Shown piece after piece: positions 34,314 through 43,456 of a DNA stretch of 64,000 nt (positions within the stretch are counted from its first letter, which is position 1; each line of letters starts with the position of its first letter). Where the stretch lies: NCBI RefSeq assembly GCF_020523795.1, contig NZ_JAJALI010000004.1, positions 62,001 to 126,000 of the forward strand, in the 5' to 3' direction. The translations under genes were made by a program, and so were the position numbers. The notes beneath the pieces were generated by a model. The model was not told the origin of the DNA. It saw nothing but the letters and a program-made list of their open reading frames with translations, and searched no databases. The DNA is from Ancylobacter sp. Lp-2 (GTDB taxonomy: Bacteria; Pseudomonadota; Alphaproteobacteria; Rhizobiales; Xanthobacteraceae).

Positions 34314-36691
34314 GACACCGCCTCCCCCGCCTGCATCACCTGCGCCTGCGTCACGGCCTGCCGCACCCGGCGCGGCGTCATCGGCGACATGGAGAGCTCG
34401 ACGCCCATCCCCTTCAACGCGTCGTTGATGGCGTTGCCGAGCGCCGCCGGCGGCGCGATGGCGCCGCCCTCGCCGATGCCCTTCTGGCCGAAGCGGGTGT
34501 TGGGCGAGGGCGTCTGGATGTGGTCGATGCGCACGGTCGGCATCTCGCCGGCACCGGGCAGCAAATAGTCGGCGAGCGTCGAGGCCAAGGGCTGGCCGTG
34601 CTCGTCATAGGTCATCTCTTCATAGAGTGCGGTGCCGATGCCCTGCGCGGTGCCGCCATAGATCTGGCCATCCACCACCATCGGGTTGAGCAGCACGCCG
34701 CCATCCTCGACGATGACGTAATCGAGGATCTCCACCTCGCCGGTCTCCGGCTCCACCGCGATCACGGCGGCATGCGAAGCATAGGAGAAGGTGCCGGTGT
34801 CGACGGTCGGCTTGTAGCCGGCGACGAGGTCGAGCCCGTCCGGGTGGATGTCGGCCGGCAGGTTCTGCGGCGCGAGGTACCAGGTTTTCGCCACCTCGGC
34901 GAAGCTCACCGAGCCGTGCGGCCCCACCACCTGCGCGTCGCGGATCGCCACCGCCTCCTCCGGCGCCTGCAGCAGATGCGCGCCGATGCGCTTGATGCGC
35001 TCGCCGAGCCGCTCGCAGGCGCTGGCCACCGCGCCGCCGGACATCACCGCCGAGCGCGAGCCCCAGGTGCCGGTGGAATAGGGCGTCAGCGCCGTGTCGC
35101 CATGCACGACATTCACCAGTTCCGGGTCGATGCCCAGCACCTCGCAGGCGACCTGCGCCATGGTGGTCTCCATGGACTGGCCGTGGCTCTGCGCGCCGAT
35201 GCGCACCTCCAGCGTGCCGTCCGGGGTCAGGCGGGCGCCGCAGCTCTCGATGCCCGGCACCATTGGAATGCCCCAGCCGTGATAGACCGAGGTGCCGTGC
35301 GCGCCCTGCTCGCAATAGGTGGCGTAGCCGAGGCCGATCTTCCGGCCGTCCTTCTCGCCGGCCTGCTGGCGCGCCCGCACCGCGTCATGGCCGATCATCT
35401 CCCGCACCCGCCTGAGGCTCTCGGGATAGTCGCCCATGTCGAAATCCTTGCCGGTGATCGAAGTGAACGGCATCTGATCCGGGCGGACGAGGTTGCGCAT
35501 GCGCACGTCGTAGGGGTCGAGCCCCGCCTCGCGGGCCACCGCGTCGATCATCAGCTCCATTGCCGTGCACACGCCGGTGCGGGCGACGCCGCGATAGGGC
35601 ACGATGGGCGGCTTGTTCGAGCACACCGAATAGGTGCGGCAGCGATAAGCCGGCAAATTATACGGCCCCGGCAGGTTGGAGACCACCTGCGCGCCTTCGA
35701 GGCAGGCGGAGAACGGGTAGACCGAATAGGCGCCGGCATCGACATGCGCCACCGCCTCGAAGCCGAGCAGCGTGCCATCCGTGTCCGCATAAGCGGTCAT
35801 CACATAGTGATGCTCGCGGCAATTGGCGGCGGCGATCAGGTGCTCGCGGCGGTCCTCCAGCCACTTGATCGGCCGGTCGAGCTTGAGTGCCGCCCAGGCG
35901 CAGCACACCTCCTCCGGCTGCAGCAGCCCCTTCCAGCCGAAGCCGCCACCGACATCCGGCGCCACCACGCGGATCTTGCGGGTATCGAGCCCGAGGCATT
36001 CGGCGAGGCCGGAGCGCACGATGTGCGGCATCTGCGTCGCCGTCCACAAGGTGAGCTGTTCGAGATAGCGCTCAAACACCGCGATGCAGCCCTTGCCCTC
36101 CAAGGGCGACATGCATTGCCGGCTGGTGCGCACCTCGCGCGTCACCTTCACCGGAGCGCTCGCGAGCTTCTCGGCGTCGAAGAACTTGTCGGTCTGCGAG
36201 ACCAGGAACACATTGTCCGGCCACTCGTCATGCACCAGCGCGGCGCCGGGCTGAGCGGCGCGCAGCATGTCGTGATTGGCCGGGAGTTCCTCGTAGTCGA
36301 CGCGGATCTCCTCGCAGAGGTCCTCGGCTTGCGCGCGGGTCTCGGCCAGCACCATCACCACCGGCTCGCCGGCAAAGCGCACCTTGCCGCTGGCCAGCGA
36401 AGGCTGGGCGGAGACGCGGAAGCCCGGCAGGCCGGTCTTGGCGAGAATGTCCTTCACGCCGACCATGTCGGCATGGGTGAAGGCACGGCCCTTCAGGTGC
36501 TCGGGGATATGGATCGCCCGGATCCGCGCATGGGCGAGCGGCGCGCGCAGGAAAGCGGCTTCGAGCTGGCCGGGGAAGCGCATGTCGCCGACGAACCGCC
36601 CGCGGCCGGCGAGCAGCCGCGCATCCTCCTTGCGGCGCACCGAGGCGCCGACCCCGCGCCCCTCCCGCGCCCCATGGCTCGATTCCTGCAT
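34310..36691 (-). CDS. Molybdopterin large subunit of a molybdenum hydroxylase (CoxL/XdhB-like)
   Basis: 793 residues of the aldehyde oxidase/xanthine dehydrogenase large-subunit family. 'RKEDARLLAGRGRFVGDM' opens the domain; 'VVAPDVGGGFGWKGLLQPEEV', 'PIVPYRGVARTGVCTAMELMID' and the base-catalyst region 'GQKGIGEGGAIAPPAALGNAI' are present. The CO-dehydrogenase signature VAYRCSFR is not; VPYRGVAR stands in its place, so it is not a CO dehydrogenase and probably hydroxylates a ring or aldehyde. The ATG at 36691 is preferred to a GTG at 36724. Divergent from the second large subunit. Confidence 0.92.
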   Translation of the reverse strand: MQESSHGAREGRGVGASVRRKEDARLLAGRGRFVGDMRFPGQLEAAFLRAPLAHARIRAIHIPEHLKGRAFTHADMVGVKDILAKTGLPGFRVSAQPSLASGKVRFAGEPVVMVLAETRAQAEDLCEEIRVDYEELPANHDMLRAAQPGAALVHDEWPDNVFLVSQTDKFFDAEKLASAPVKVTREVRTSRQCMSPLEGKGCIAVFERYLEQLTLWTATQMPHIVRSGLAECLGLDTRKIRVVAPDVGGGFGWKGLLQPEEVCCAWAALKLDRPIKWLEDRREHLIAAANCREHHYVMTAYADTDGTLLGFEAVAHVDAGAYSVYPFSACLEGAQVVSNLPGPYNLPAYRCRTYSVCSNKPPIVPYRGVARTGVCTAMELMIDAVAREAGLDPYDVRMRNLVRPDQMPFTSITGKDFDMGDYPESLRRVREMIGHDAVRARQQAGEKDGRKIGLGYATYCEQGAHGTSVYHGWGIPMVPGIESCGARLTPDGTLEVRIGAQSHGQSMETTMAQVACEVLGIDPELVNVVHGDTALTPYSTGTWGSRSAVMSGGAVASACERLGERIKRIGAHLLQAPEEAVAIRDAQVVGPHGSVSFAEVAKTWYLAPQNLPADIHPDGLDLVAGYKPTVDTGTFSYASHAAVIAVEPETGEVEILDYVIVEDGGVLLNPMVVDGQIYGGTAQGIGTALYEEMTYDEHGQPLASTLADYLLPGAGEMPTVRIDHIQTPSPNTRFGQKGIGEGGAIAPPAALGNAINDALKGMGVELSMSPMTPRRVRQAVTQAQVMQAGEAVS

Positions 36692-36777
36692 GTTCACCGC
36701 CGACCAATCCCCTGACGCACGCACCCTTCTCGGTGCACTATCCTATTCGATTATCGAGATTATCACACGAGATGTGC

Positions 36778-36800
36778 TGATCTTTGCACAAACAGTATCA
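36778..36800. promoter_or_regulatory. Two operator half-sites between divergent coxL genes (site E, weak)
   Basis: TGATCT (36778-36783) and AGTATCA (36794-36800) are the two arms seen in sites B and D but 3 bp further apart. An imperfect dyad, AGATTATCACA/TGTGCTGATCT (around 36758-36783), overlaps it. Both lie in the 168-bp region between the two large-subunit genes. Confidence 0.35.
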
Positions 36801-36859
36801 TTGGCAAGAGCGCAGAGGCGTTCTAAGCTGGATCGACGCGACAGAAGGGGATCAGCGCG

Positions 36860-39166
36860 ATGAAATTCGGTGTGGGCCAGCCGTTCCGGCGCGTCGAGGA
36901 CCAGCGCTTCATCACCGGCACCGGCCGCTACACCGACGACATCCATTATGACGGCGAGGCCTATGGCTTCGTGGTGCGCGCCCCGGTCGCCCACGGCATC
37001 CTCAACGGCGTCGACGCCGAGGCGGCGCGCGAGATGCCCGGCGTACTCGCCGTCTATACCGGCGCGGATCTCGCCGCCGACAAGATCGGCACGCTGCCCG
37101 CCGTCATCGTGCTCGACAATGTCGAGGGTGGACGCATGCCGACCCCGCCCTATCACCCGCTGGCGCAGGGCAAGGTCACCTATCTCGGCCAGCCGGTCGC
37201 CTTCGTGGTGGCGGAGACCGCCATCGAGGCGCTGGAAGCCGCCGAGGCGGTGCTGCTCGACATCGAGGACCTGCCGGCGGTGGTCGATCCCGTGGCCGCC
37301 TTCGCCGCTGACGCGCCGCAGCTTCACCCCGAGGCGCCCGGCAATATCGCGCTGCACTGGGCGCATGGCGACGTCGCCGCCACCGAAGCGGCGCTCGCAG
37401 CCTCGCACCGCGTCGTCGAGCTGGAAGTGGTCAACAACCGCATCGTCGTCGCCTCGATGGAGCCGCGCAACGCCATCGGTCTCTATGATGCGGAAGCGGA
37501 CAGCTTCACCCTCGTCACCGGCTCGCAGGGCAGCCACATGATCCGCGGCTGGCTGTTCGAGCAGCTATTCGGCGAGCCGGCGACCAAGCTGCGCGTCATC
37601 ACCCCGGATGTCGGCGGCGGCTTCGGCATGAAGGCGATCCCCTATCCCGAGCAGGGCCTGGTGCTCTACGCCGCGCGCAAGCTCGGCCGTCCCGTACGCT
37701 GGCAGTCGAGCCGCACCGAGGCCTTCCTCTCCGACACGCAGGGCCGCGACAATCTCTCGCGCGCCCGGCTCGGCCTCGACGCCGACAACCGCTTCACCGC
37801 GCTGCTGGTGGAGACCATGGCGCCCTGCGGCGGCGCGCTGTCGGCCTTCGGCGTCTACTGCCCGACGCTGTCCGGCCCGCCCATGGCGCCGGGCGTCTAC
37901 CGCATCCCCGTCGTCGCCACCGATGTGCGCATCGCCTACACCAACACCGCGCCGATGGACGCCTATCGCGGCGCCGGCCGGCCGGAAGCCGCCTATCTCA
38001 TCGAGCGCATCGTCGACAAGGCCGCGCGCGAACTGGGTCTCGCCCCGGAAGTGCTGCGCGAGCTCAACATGATCGCCGCCGAGGAGATGCCGCACACCAC
38101 CGGCGCCGGAGTCACCTATGATTCCGGCGACTTCGCCGCGGTGATGAAGACCGGCATGCGGGCCGCCGACTGGGCCGGCTTCCCCGCCCGCCGGGCGCAG
38201 GCCGACGGGCTGATGCGCGGCATCGGCCTCGGCTATTACATCGAGCGCACCGGCGTGCCCGGCAAGGAAGGCGCTGTCGTCGAGATCTCACCCGAAGGCG
38301 CGGTGACCGTGCATGTCGGCACCCAGTCCACCGGCCAGGGCCACGAGACCACCTATGTGCAGATGACCGCCGAGGCGCTGGGCCTCGATGTCGAGCGCAT
38401 CACCGTGAAGACCGGCGACACCGACCAGCCGCTGCCCTCGGCCGGCGGCACGGTGGCCTCGCGCTCCATGGTGCATGGCGGCGGCGCGCTGCGCCTCGCC
38501 AATGGCGACCTCATCGGCAAGGCGCATGAGCAGGCGGCGAAGCTGCTCGACAGCGACATGCGCGAGGTGGAATTCGAGGACGGCGCCTTCCACGTGCCCG
38601 GCACCAACCGCCATGTTGGCCTTCTGGAGGTGGCGGCGAAGGCCGGTGGCCTCACCGGCGTCGGCGATTTCGAGCAGATGATCGGCACTTTCCCCAATGG
38701 CGCGCATATCTGCGAGGTGACTGTTGATCCCGACACCGGCTCGATCAAGGTCGAGCGCTATACGGTGGTCGACGATTTCGGCCGCACCCTCAACCCGCTG
38801 GTGCTGTCCGGCCAGGTGCATGGCGGCATCGCGCAGGGGCTCGGCCAGGCGATGCTGGAGCGCGTGGTCTACGATCCCGACACCGGCCAGCTGCTGTCCG
38901 GCTCCTTCATGGATTACGGCATTCCGCGCGCCGAGGACGTGCCGTTCTTCGACGTCTCCACGCAGAACGTGCCCTGCACCACCAACCCGCTCGGCATCAA
39001 GGGCGCGGGCGAGGCCGGCGCCATCGGCGCCCCGCCGGCCTTCATGAACGCGGTGATCGACGCGCTGAGCCCGCTCGGCATCACCGAGCTCGACATGCCG
39101 CTCACCCCGTTCCGTGTGTGGGAGGCCATCGAGGCGGCGAAGGCGGGAACGAGCGCGGCGGCGTGA
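36860..39166 (+). CDS. Molybdopterin large subunit of a second molybdenum hydroxylase (CoxL-like, form II type)
   Basis: 768 residues, same family as the divergent gene but clearly distinct. 'GVGQPFRRVEDQRFITGTGRYTDDI', 'VITPDVGGGFGMKAIPYPEQ', 'APMDAYRGAGRPEAAYLIER' and 'GIKGAGEAGAIGAPPAFMNAV' (catalytic Glu). The AYRGAGR motif is the form II pattern of non-CO hydroxylases. AAGGGG precedes the ATG at 36860. No medium or small subunit follows, so it may use the coxGSM set at 12.7-14.6 kb, which lacks a large subunit. Confidence 0.93.
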   Translation: MKFGVGQPFRRVEDQRFITGTGRYTDDIHYDGEAYGFVVRAPVAHGILNGVDAEAAREMPGVLAVYTGADLAADKIGTLPAVIVLDNVEGGRMPTPPYHPLAQGKVTYLGQPVAFVVAETAIEALEAAEAVLLDIEDLPAVVDPVAAFAADAPQLHPEAPGNIALHWAHGDVAATEAALAASHRVVELEVVNNRIVVASMEPRNAIGLYDAEADSFTLVTGSQGSHMIRGWLFEQLFGEPATKLRVITPDVGGGFGMKAIPYPEQGLVLYAARKLGRPVRWQSSRTEAFLSDTQGRDNLSRARLGLDADNRFTALLVETMAPCGGALSAFGVYCPTLSGPPMAPGVYRIPVVATDVRIAYTNTAPMDAYRGAGRPEAAYLIERIVDKAARELGLAPEVLRELNMIAAEEMPHTTGAGVTYDSGDFAAVMKTGMRAADWAGFPARRAQADGLMRGIGLGYYIERTGVPGKEGAVVEISPEGAVTVHVGTQSTGQGHETTYVQMTAEALGLDVERITVKTGDTDQPLPSAGGTVASRSMVHGGGALRLANGDLIGKAHEQAAKLLDSDMREVEFEDGAFHVPGTNRHVGLLEVAAKAGGLTGVGDFEQMIGTFPNGAHICEVTVDPDTGSIKVERYTVVDDFGRTLNPLVLSGQVHGGIAQGLGQAMLERVVYDPDTGQLLSGSFMDYGIPRAEDVPFFDVSTQNVPCTTNPLGIKGAGEAGAIGAPPAFMNAVIDALSPLGITELDMPLTPFRVWEAIEAAKAGTSAAA

Positions 39167-39219
39167 GCGGCCAGCTCCCGTCTTCCGTCAGCAAGCCGTT
39201 TTCGGACCTTCCCGGTTCG

Positions 39220-39340
39220 GGAAGCTCCCTCTCCCCGAGGGGAAGAGGGGTCTTCTTCGCTTCCCGATGTCGCTCCCCCTCACCCGCCGCGACGCGGCGA
39301 CCTCTTCCCCACGGGGAGAGGTGGAATCAGCGGCACCGCC
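39220..39340. repeat. Divergent copy of the intergenic GC-rich repeat
   Basis: Between the coxL-like gene and the phosphoribosyltransferase (198-bp gap). CTCCCTCTCCCC-GAGGGG near 39230, CGCTCCCCCTCACCC near 39272 and CTTCCCCACGGGGAGAGGTGG near 39304-39325 repeat the words of the 1.0-1.4 and 16.5 kb elements. No gene. Confidence 0.6.
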
Positions 39341-39364
39341 GTGACTTGGCCGAAGCAGAATGCG

Positions 39365-40096
39365 CTACGGCACCGCCGGCAGCGTGCCCTCCACCGGCCA
39401 CCAGCCGTCCTCCCCGCGCGCGAAGAGCGGGCAGCCATAGGCCGCCCTCACCCGTTCCGCCGGCAGCACGGCCGCCACCGCCTCGACCCAGCGATTGGTC
39501 TGCTTCATCGCCACCGCCATGCCGGCGATCTCCGCCCCGGCGCGAGCGAGCAGCCGGCAGGCTGCCACCGCCGTGGCGCCGGAGGAAATGGCGTCGTCCA
39601 CCAGCAGCACCCGCCGGCCCTCGACCAGCGGCAACAGGTTGGGATCGAGCCGCAGCCTTTTCCCGGCCTCCGGCGTGGTGATGGAGGACACCGGCTCGGA
39701 GAGCTCGTCGCGGTACCAGAACTTCCGGGAATAGCCGAGCGGCACATAGCGCGCCCGCCCCAGCCGCTCCGCCACCAGCGCCGCGAAGGCAAGGCCGAGC
39801 GTCGGCAGGCCCGCCACCACCTCCGCGTCGAGGTCGCGCGCGGCCTCCGCCATCGCGTCCGCCAGCGCCTGCACCACCGCATGCGACGCCTGGTTGGCGA
39901 TCAGCGAGGCCACGGCGTGCGCGCCGTCCGGCAGCGCGCGCAGCGGCAGCACCAGCACGCGGCCATCGGCGAGGCGCACCGGATAGCCGAAGCGATGCGG
40001 CGGCGGCGCCGAGAAGCGCGGCGGCACCGCCTCCGTCAGTTCCTGCCAGTAATCCAGCGTCGGCTCAGTGAAGGTCTCGGACACGTCGCGCCTCAT
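39365..40096 (-). CDS. Phosphoribosyltransferase-family protein
   Basis: 243 residues with a type I phosphoribosyltransferase PRPP loop 'VLLVDDAISSGAT' (about 165-177) and an upstream 'DAEVVAGLPTLGLAFAALVAERLGR' segment. N-terminal 'YWQEL' and 'RFGYPVRLADGRVLVLPLR' are not from a named enzyme I recognise. Such proteins use PRPP in nucleotide salvage or act as regulators. It stands alone; a terminator precedes it, so it is not part of the GMC operon. Confidence 0.8.
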   Translation of the reverse strand: MRRDVSETFTEPTLDYWQELTEAVPPRFSAPPPHRFGYPVRLADGRVLVLPLRALPDGAHAVASLIANQASHAVVQALADAMAEAARDLDAEVVAGLPTLGLAFAALVAERLGRARYVPLGYSRKFWYRDELSEPVSSITTPEAGKRLRLDPNLLPLVEGRRVLLVDDAISSGATAVAACRLLARAGAEIAGMAVAMKQTNRWVEAVAAVLPAERVRAAYGCPLFARGEDGWWPVEGTLPAVP

Positions 40097-40101
40097 GCAA
40101 A

Positions 40102-40126
40102 CGGCCCCGGCTGCGTGCCGGGGCCG
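40102..40126 (-). terminator. Intrinsic terminator at the end of the ABC-amidase-GMC operon
   Basis: CGGCCCCGG (40118-40126 read on the minus strand) pairs with CCGGGGCCG across a 7-base loop and is followed on the minus strand by TTTGC. It lies 48 bp after the GMC oxidoreductase stop. Confidence 0.7.
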
Positions 40127-40173
40127 TGGGTCTCATTACATTGTCGCCGGCCGCAGGGCCGCCGCCCGGCGCC

Positions 40174-41739
40174 TCACAACTCGCCGGCCGCCATCTGCTT
40201 CGCCATGAAATCCGCCTGGCGGATCGCCAGCGCCACGATGGTCAGCGTCGGGTTGCAGGCGCCGCCGGTGGAGAAGGTCGAGCCGTCGGCGATGAACAGG
40301 TTCGGCACCTCCCACGCCCGGCCATTGGCGTCCAGCACGCCGTCCTCGGCCTTGGCCGCCATGCGGTTGGAGCCGAGATTGTGGCTCGCCGGATAGGACG
40401 GCGCCTCGATGGAGCGCTTCGCGCCCGCCGCCGCGTGGATGGCGGAGAGCGTCTTGTAGCCGTGCGAGCGCAGCTTCAGATCGTTGGGGTGGTCGTCATA
40501 ATGGATGTTGGCGACGGGCACGCCGAAGGCGTCGAGCTCGTCGGTCAGCGTGATGCGGTTGCCGGGCTGCGGCATGTCCTCGCCGGACATGAAGATGCCC
40601 GCCATGTTGCGGTATTGCTCGATCACCGAGACGAAGTCGCGGCCCCACCAGCCGGGCTCCAGGAAGGCGGCGGTGGTCGGCAGGCCCATCGAGTTCATCT
40701 CGATATAGTAGCCGGCGGCGAAGCCGCGCGCGGGGTCGTGGCGTACAAAGTCGTCGATCATGCCGGCCATGATCTCGCCCCGGTGCATGTGCACCGGCTT
40801 GTCGAAGATCGACCACACGGTCTGGATGATGTGGCGCAGATAGTGCCGGCCGACATGGCCCCAACCATTGGCGAGGCCGTCGGGGAAGCGCGCGCTCTTC
40901 GAGTGCAGCAGCAGCCGCGAGCTCTCCACGCAATTGCCCGCCACCACCACCGCGCGCGCCTTCTGGCGATGCGTCACACCGGCGGCGTCGACATAAACGA
41001 CGGCGGACGCCTTGCCGGCATCGTCATGCTCGATGAAGGTCACGCGCGATTGTGGGCGCAACTCCAGCTTGCCGGTGGCCAGCGCGCGCGGGATCTCGAC
41101 ATTCAGCGTCGACCAGCGCGAGCCGGTCTTGTCGCCGGTGATGGTGAAGCCGTCCTGGATGGTGGCCGGGCGGCCGTCATAGGGGATGGAGTTGATGGCG
41201 TGCCGGCCGGTGGAGACGTTGAGCCCCAGCGCCTTGGCGCCGGCATACATCACCTTGAAATTGTTGTTGGCCGGCAGGCCGGGCAGGCCGTTGGTGCGCG
41301 TCACCCCCATCTTCGCCTCGGCGAGCTCGTAATAGGGCTCGATGTCGGCGACGGTGAACGGCCAGTCGATCAGGCTGGTGCCGGGAAGCTCGCCATAGAG
41401 GGTCTTGGCGCGGAACTCGTCCTCGATGAAGCGGTAGCAGCAGGCCGACCAATGGCTGGTGGTGCCGCCCACCACCTGGCAGCTCCAGCTCGGCGACAGC
41501 GGATGGTCCTTGGCGGCGCGCCAGGTGCCGGAGGCGGTGCGCTTGTCGAGCCAGGACAGCATCTCGTAGCCGCCCCATTCGTCATTGACGAAATCGTCCG
41601 GGGTGAGGTGCTTGCCGGCCTCCAGCAGCACCACCTTGATGCCGCGCTTGGTCAATTCGTGCGCCAGCGTGCCGCCGCCGGCGCCGGAACCGACGATCAC
41701 CACCACGCCGGAATCATCGAGCTCATACTGTGTCATCAT
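40174..41739 (-). CDS. GMC-family FAD oxidoreductase (gluconate/sorbitol dehydrogenase-like large subunit)
   Basis: 521 residues. N-terminal FAD-binding 'VVVIVGSGAGGGTLAHELTKRGIKVVLLEAGKHLTP', middle 'SCQVVGGTTSHWSACCYRF', C-terminal active-site region 'SHNLGSNRMA' with its His/Asn, and 'LFIADGSTFSTGGACNPTLTIVALAIRQADFMAKQ'. It resembles the flavoprotein subunit of membrane gluconate-type dehydrogenases. AGGTACGC precedes the ATG at 41739. The small subunit-3-like gene just upstream is its partner; the usual cytochrome c subunit is not in the window. Final gene of a nine-gene operon. Confidence 0.9.
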   Translation of the reverse strand: MMTQYELDDSGVVVIVGSGAGGGTLAHELTKRGIKVVLLEAGKHLTPDDFVNDEWGGYEMLSWLDKRTASGTWRAAKDHPLSPSWSCQVVGGTTSHWSACCYRFIEDEFRAKTLYGELPGTSLIDWPFTVADIEPYYELAEAKMGVTRTNGLPGLPANNNFKVMYAGAKALGLNVSTGRHAINSIPYDGRPATIQDGFTITGDKTGSRWSTLNVEIPRALATGKLELRPQSRVTFIEHDDAGKASAVVYVDAAGVTHRQKARAVVVAGNCVESSRLLLHSKSARFPDGLANGWGHVGRHYLRHIIQTVWSIFDKPVHMHRGEIMAGMIDDFVRHDPARGFAAGYYIEMNSMGLPTTAAFLEPGWWGRDFVSVIEQYRNMAGIFMSGEDMPQPGNRITLTDELDAFGVPVANIHYDDHPNDLKLRSHGYKTLSAIHAAAGAKRSIEAPSYPASHNLGSNRMAAKAEDGVLDANGRAWEVPNLFIADGSTFSTGGACNPTLTIVALAIRQADFMAKQMAAGEL

Positions 41740-41762
41740 GCGTACCTGTGTGCGGTGAGCCG

Positions 41763-42266
41763 TCAGATGCCGGGAGGCGGTTCGGGCAGCCAGTCGAGAT
41801 CGTTGAAGCCGCGATTGATGTAGCCGCCGAGTTGCACGGCGGCGCCCTCGTAGCCGAAGGCCTGCCACACCTCGAGGTCGTCATAGAGGAAGCGCACCGT
41901 GGAGCGTTGCACCAGCCGGAAGGCCGGCGTCGCCTCGATGGCCTTCAGCGTGTTGACGCGGTAGCTCTCGGACAGATCGCGGAACGGCACCGGCATGGCG
42001 CCGTCGACCAGATCGACGAATTCGGCGAAACCCTGCGCCACCGCCGGCAGCTTGGCCGCCAGCGCGTCGAAGGCGAAAACCGTGCGGCGATAGACCCGCT
42101 CCGGCAGCGTCTGGTGCGGGTAGAGCGTGTGCGCGGCGGTCACCAGCGTCTCGGCGGCATGGGCGTCGAACACCTTGAGCACGCCCACCCATTCCGGCCC
42201 CTCCGGCAGGTCGACCGGCGGCGGCATCTTCGGGTCCTTGTAGGCCGTGATTGCGGTATCGGTCAT
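41763..42266 (-). CDS. Gluconate 2-dehydrogenase subunit 3-like protein
   Basis: 167 residues matching the small (gamma) subunit of gluconate-type dehydrogenases: 'FDAHAAETLVTAAHTLYPHQTLPERVYRRTVFAFDALAA' and 'GYEGAAVQLGGYINRGFNDLDWLPEPP'. No Tat signal is seen, unlike many periplasmic members, so the complex may be cytoplasmic. The ATG at 42266 has GAGGA upstream. 23 bp separate it from the GMC gene. Confidence 0.82.
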   Translation of the reverse strand: MTDTAITAYKDPKMPPPVDLPEGPEWVGVLKVFDAHAAETLVTAAHTLYPHQTLPERVYRRTVFAFDALAAKLPAVAQGFAEFVDLVDGAMPVPFRDLSESYRVNTLKAIEATPAFRLVQRSTVRFLYDDLEVWQAFGYEGAAVQLGGYINRGFNDLDWLPEPPPGI

Positions 42267-42278
42267 CGGCACGGTTCC

Positions 42279-43445
42279 TCAGTTCGCCGGCAGCTGCTCG
42301 CCCGGCGGCAGCCAGGCATTGATGGCGGCGGCATTCTTGACGAGATCGGCGGCGTGGCTGGCGCGCGAGCGCCCTTCCGCGATCAGCAGCCGCTCGCGGG
42401 TCGGCTGGAAGTGCGGGATGACGTGGCGGGCGAACAGCTCGTAATGGCGCAGCGTCGCCTCGCGATTGGCCCAGTCATGCGCCAGCATCAGGAAGCAGCC
42501 GAACTCTCCGGCGCGCCCGGCGAGGCGCTTGAGGAACGCGACCGCGTCGTCCGGCGTGCCGATGACGCCGATGCCGGTCTCGTTCATCCAGGCGATGCGT
42601 TCCTCGAACGTATCGCCCACCGCGGTGATCGAGGGCATGGCGATGGTCTTCTGGGTGTACTCGCAGAAGGCGTCGAAGCCGTGCCGCATGTCGGCGACCG
42701 CCTGCTCGCGGGTCTCGGCGACATGCACATTGACCACCAGCCGCCAGCGCGACGGGTCCGGCACATGGCCGTGCTTGATCGCCTCCTCGGCATACACATC
42801 CCAGTGCAGCGGCGGGGCGGGCATGCCCTCCTTCGGCGAGATCACGCCGGTGGAGAGCAGGCCCAGCCCGTGCTTGCCGGCGATGCGCGGCCCCGCCTCC
42901 GAGCGGGTGGCGGCGACGCAGACGTCGAACATCGGATCGGAATAGGGCGCCACCTGGCAGAAGGCATCGACCAGCTTGTAGCGGTCGGTCTCGGCGCTCA
43001 CCGGCTCCATGGTGGTGAGCAGTTTCATCAGCACGCCGAGATCGTGGTCGAGCGCCGGGCGCAGCTGGCGCGGGTCGAGCCCGAACATCGAGGCGTCGCT
43101 CGGCAGGCCGCCCGGCCCGAAGCCGGCCATGAAGCGCCCGCGCAGCAGGTGATCCATCAGGATCATGCGGTCGGCGACATGGTAGGGGTTGTGATAGGGC
43201 AGCGGCACGATGCCGGTGCCGAGCTTGATGGTCTTGGTCAGCGCCCCGACATGGGCGAGGAACACCATCGGGTCGGCGATGATCTCGCTGCCGGCGGAAT
43301 GGTGCTCGCCGACCCACGCCTCCTCATAGCCGAGCGCGTCGATCCACTGGATCGTCTCCATGTTGCGCTGGAGCGAGGTGGTGATGTTCTGTGTCGGCGG
43401 CGAGTTCCACGGCGGCATGAAGATGCCGAAGCGCGTCTTCTTCAT
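42279..43445 (-). CDS. LLM-class flavin monooxygenase (limonene/alkanal monooxygenase-like)
   Basis: A 388-residue luciferase-like TIM-barrel protein: 'MKKTRFGIFMPPWNSPPTQN', 'WIDALGYEEAWVGEHHSAGSEIIADPMVFLAHV', 'IKLGTGIVPLPYHNPYHVADRMILMDHLLRGRFMAGFGPGGLPSDASMFGLDP'. The 'EHH' and long C-terminal helical region fit the FMN-dependent limonene/alkanal monooxygenase branch more than F420 reductases. GAGGAG precedes the ATG. It lies between the acetamidase and the GMC small subunit. The cofactor is uncertain given the F420 genes nearby. Confidence 0.87.
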   Translation of the reverse strand: MKKTRFGIFMPPWNSPPTQNITTSLQRNMETIQWIDALGYEEAWVGEHHSAGSEIIADPMVFLAHVGALTKTIKLGTGIVPLPYHNPYHVADRMILMDHLLRGRFMAGFGPGGLPSDASMFGLDPRQLRPALDHDLGVLMKLLTTMEPVSAETDRYKLVDAFCQVAPYSDPMFDVCVAATRSEAGPRIAGKHGLGLLSTGVISPKEGMPAPPLHWDVYAEEAIKHGHVPDPSRWRLVVNVHVAETREQAVADMRHGFDAFCEYTQKTIAMPSITAVGDTFEERIAWMNETGIGVIGTPDDAVAFLKRLAGRAGEFGCFLMLAHDWANREATLRHYELFARHVIPHFQPTRERLLIAEGRSRASHAADLVKNAAAINAWLPPGEQLPAN

Positions 43446-43456
43446 CGGTCGGCTCC

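Noticed and set aside
34199-36715. 838-codon open frame opposite the large hydroxylase subunit
   Set aside because: Same artefact: mirrors coxL codons and has no recognisable domain.
34310-39166. Aerobic CO dehydrogenase
   Set aside because: CoxLMS-type genes are present but both large subunits lack the VAYRCSFR active-site motif and there are no coxDEF genes, so CO oxidation is not supported.
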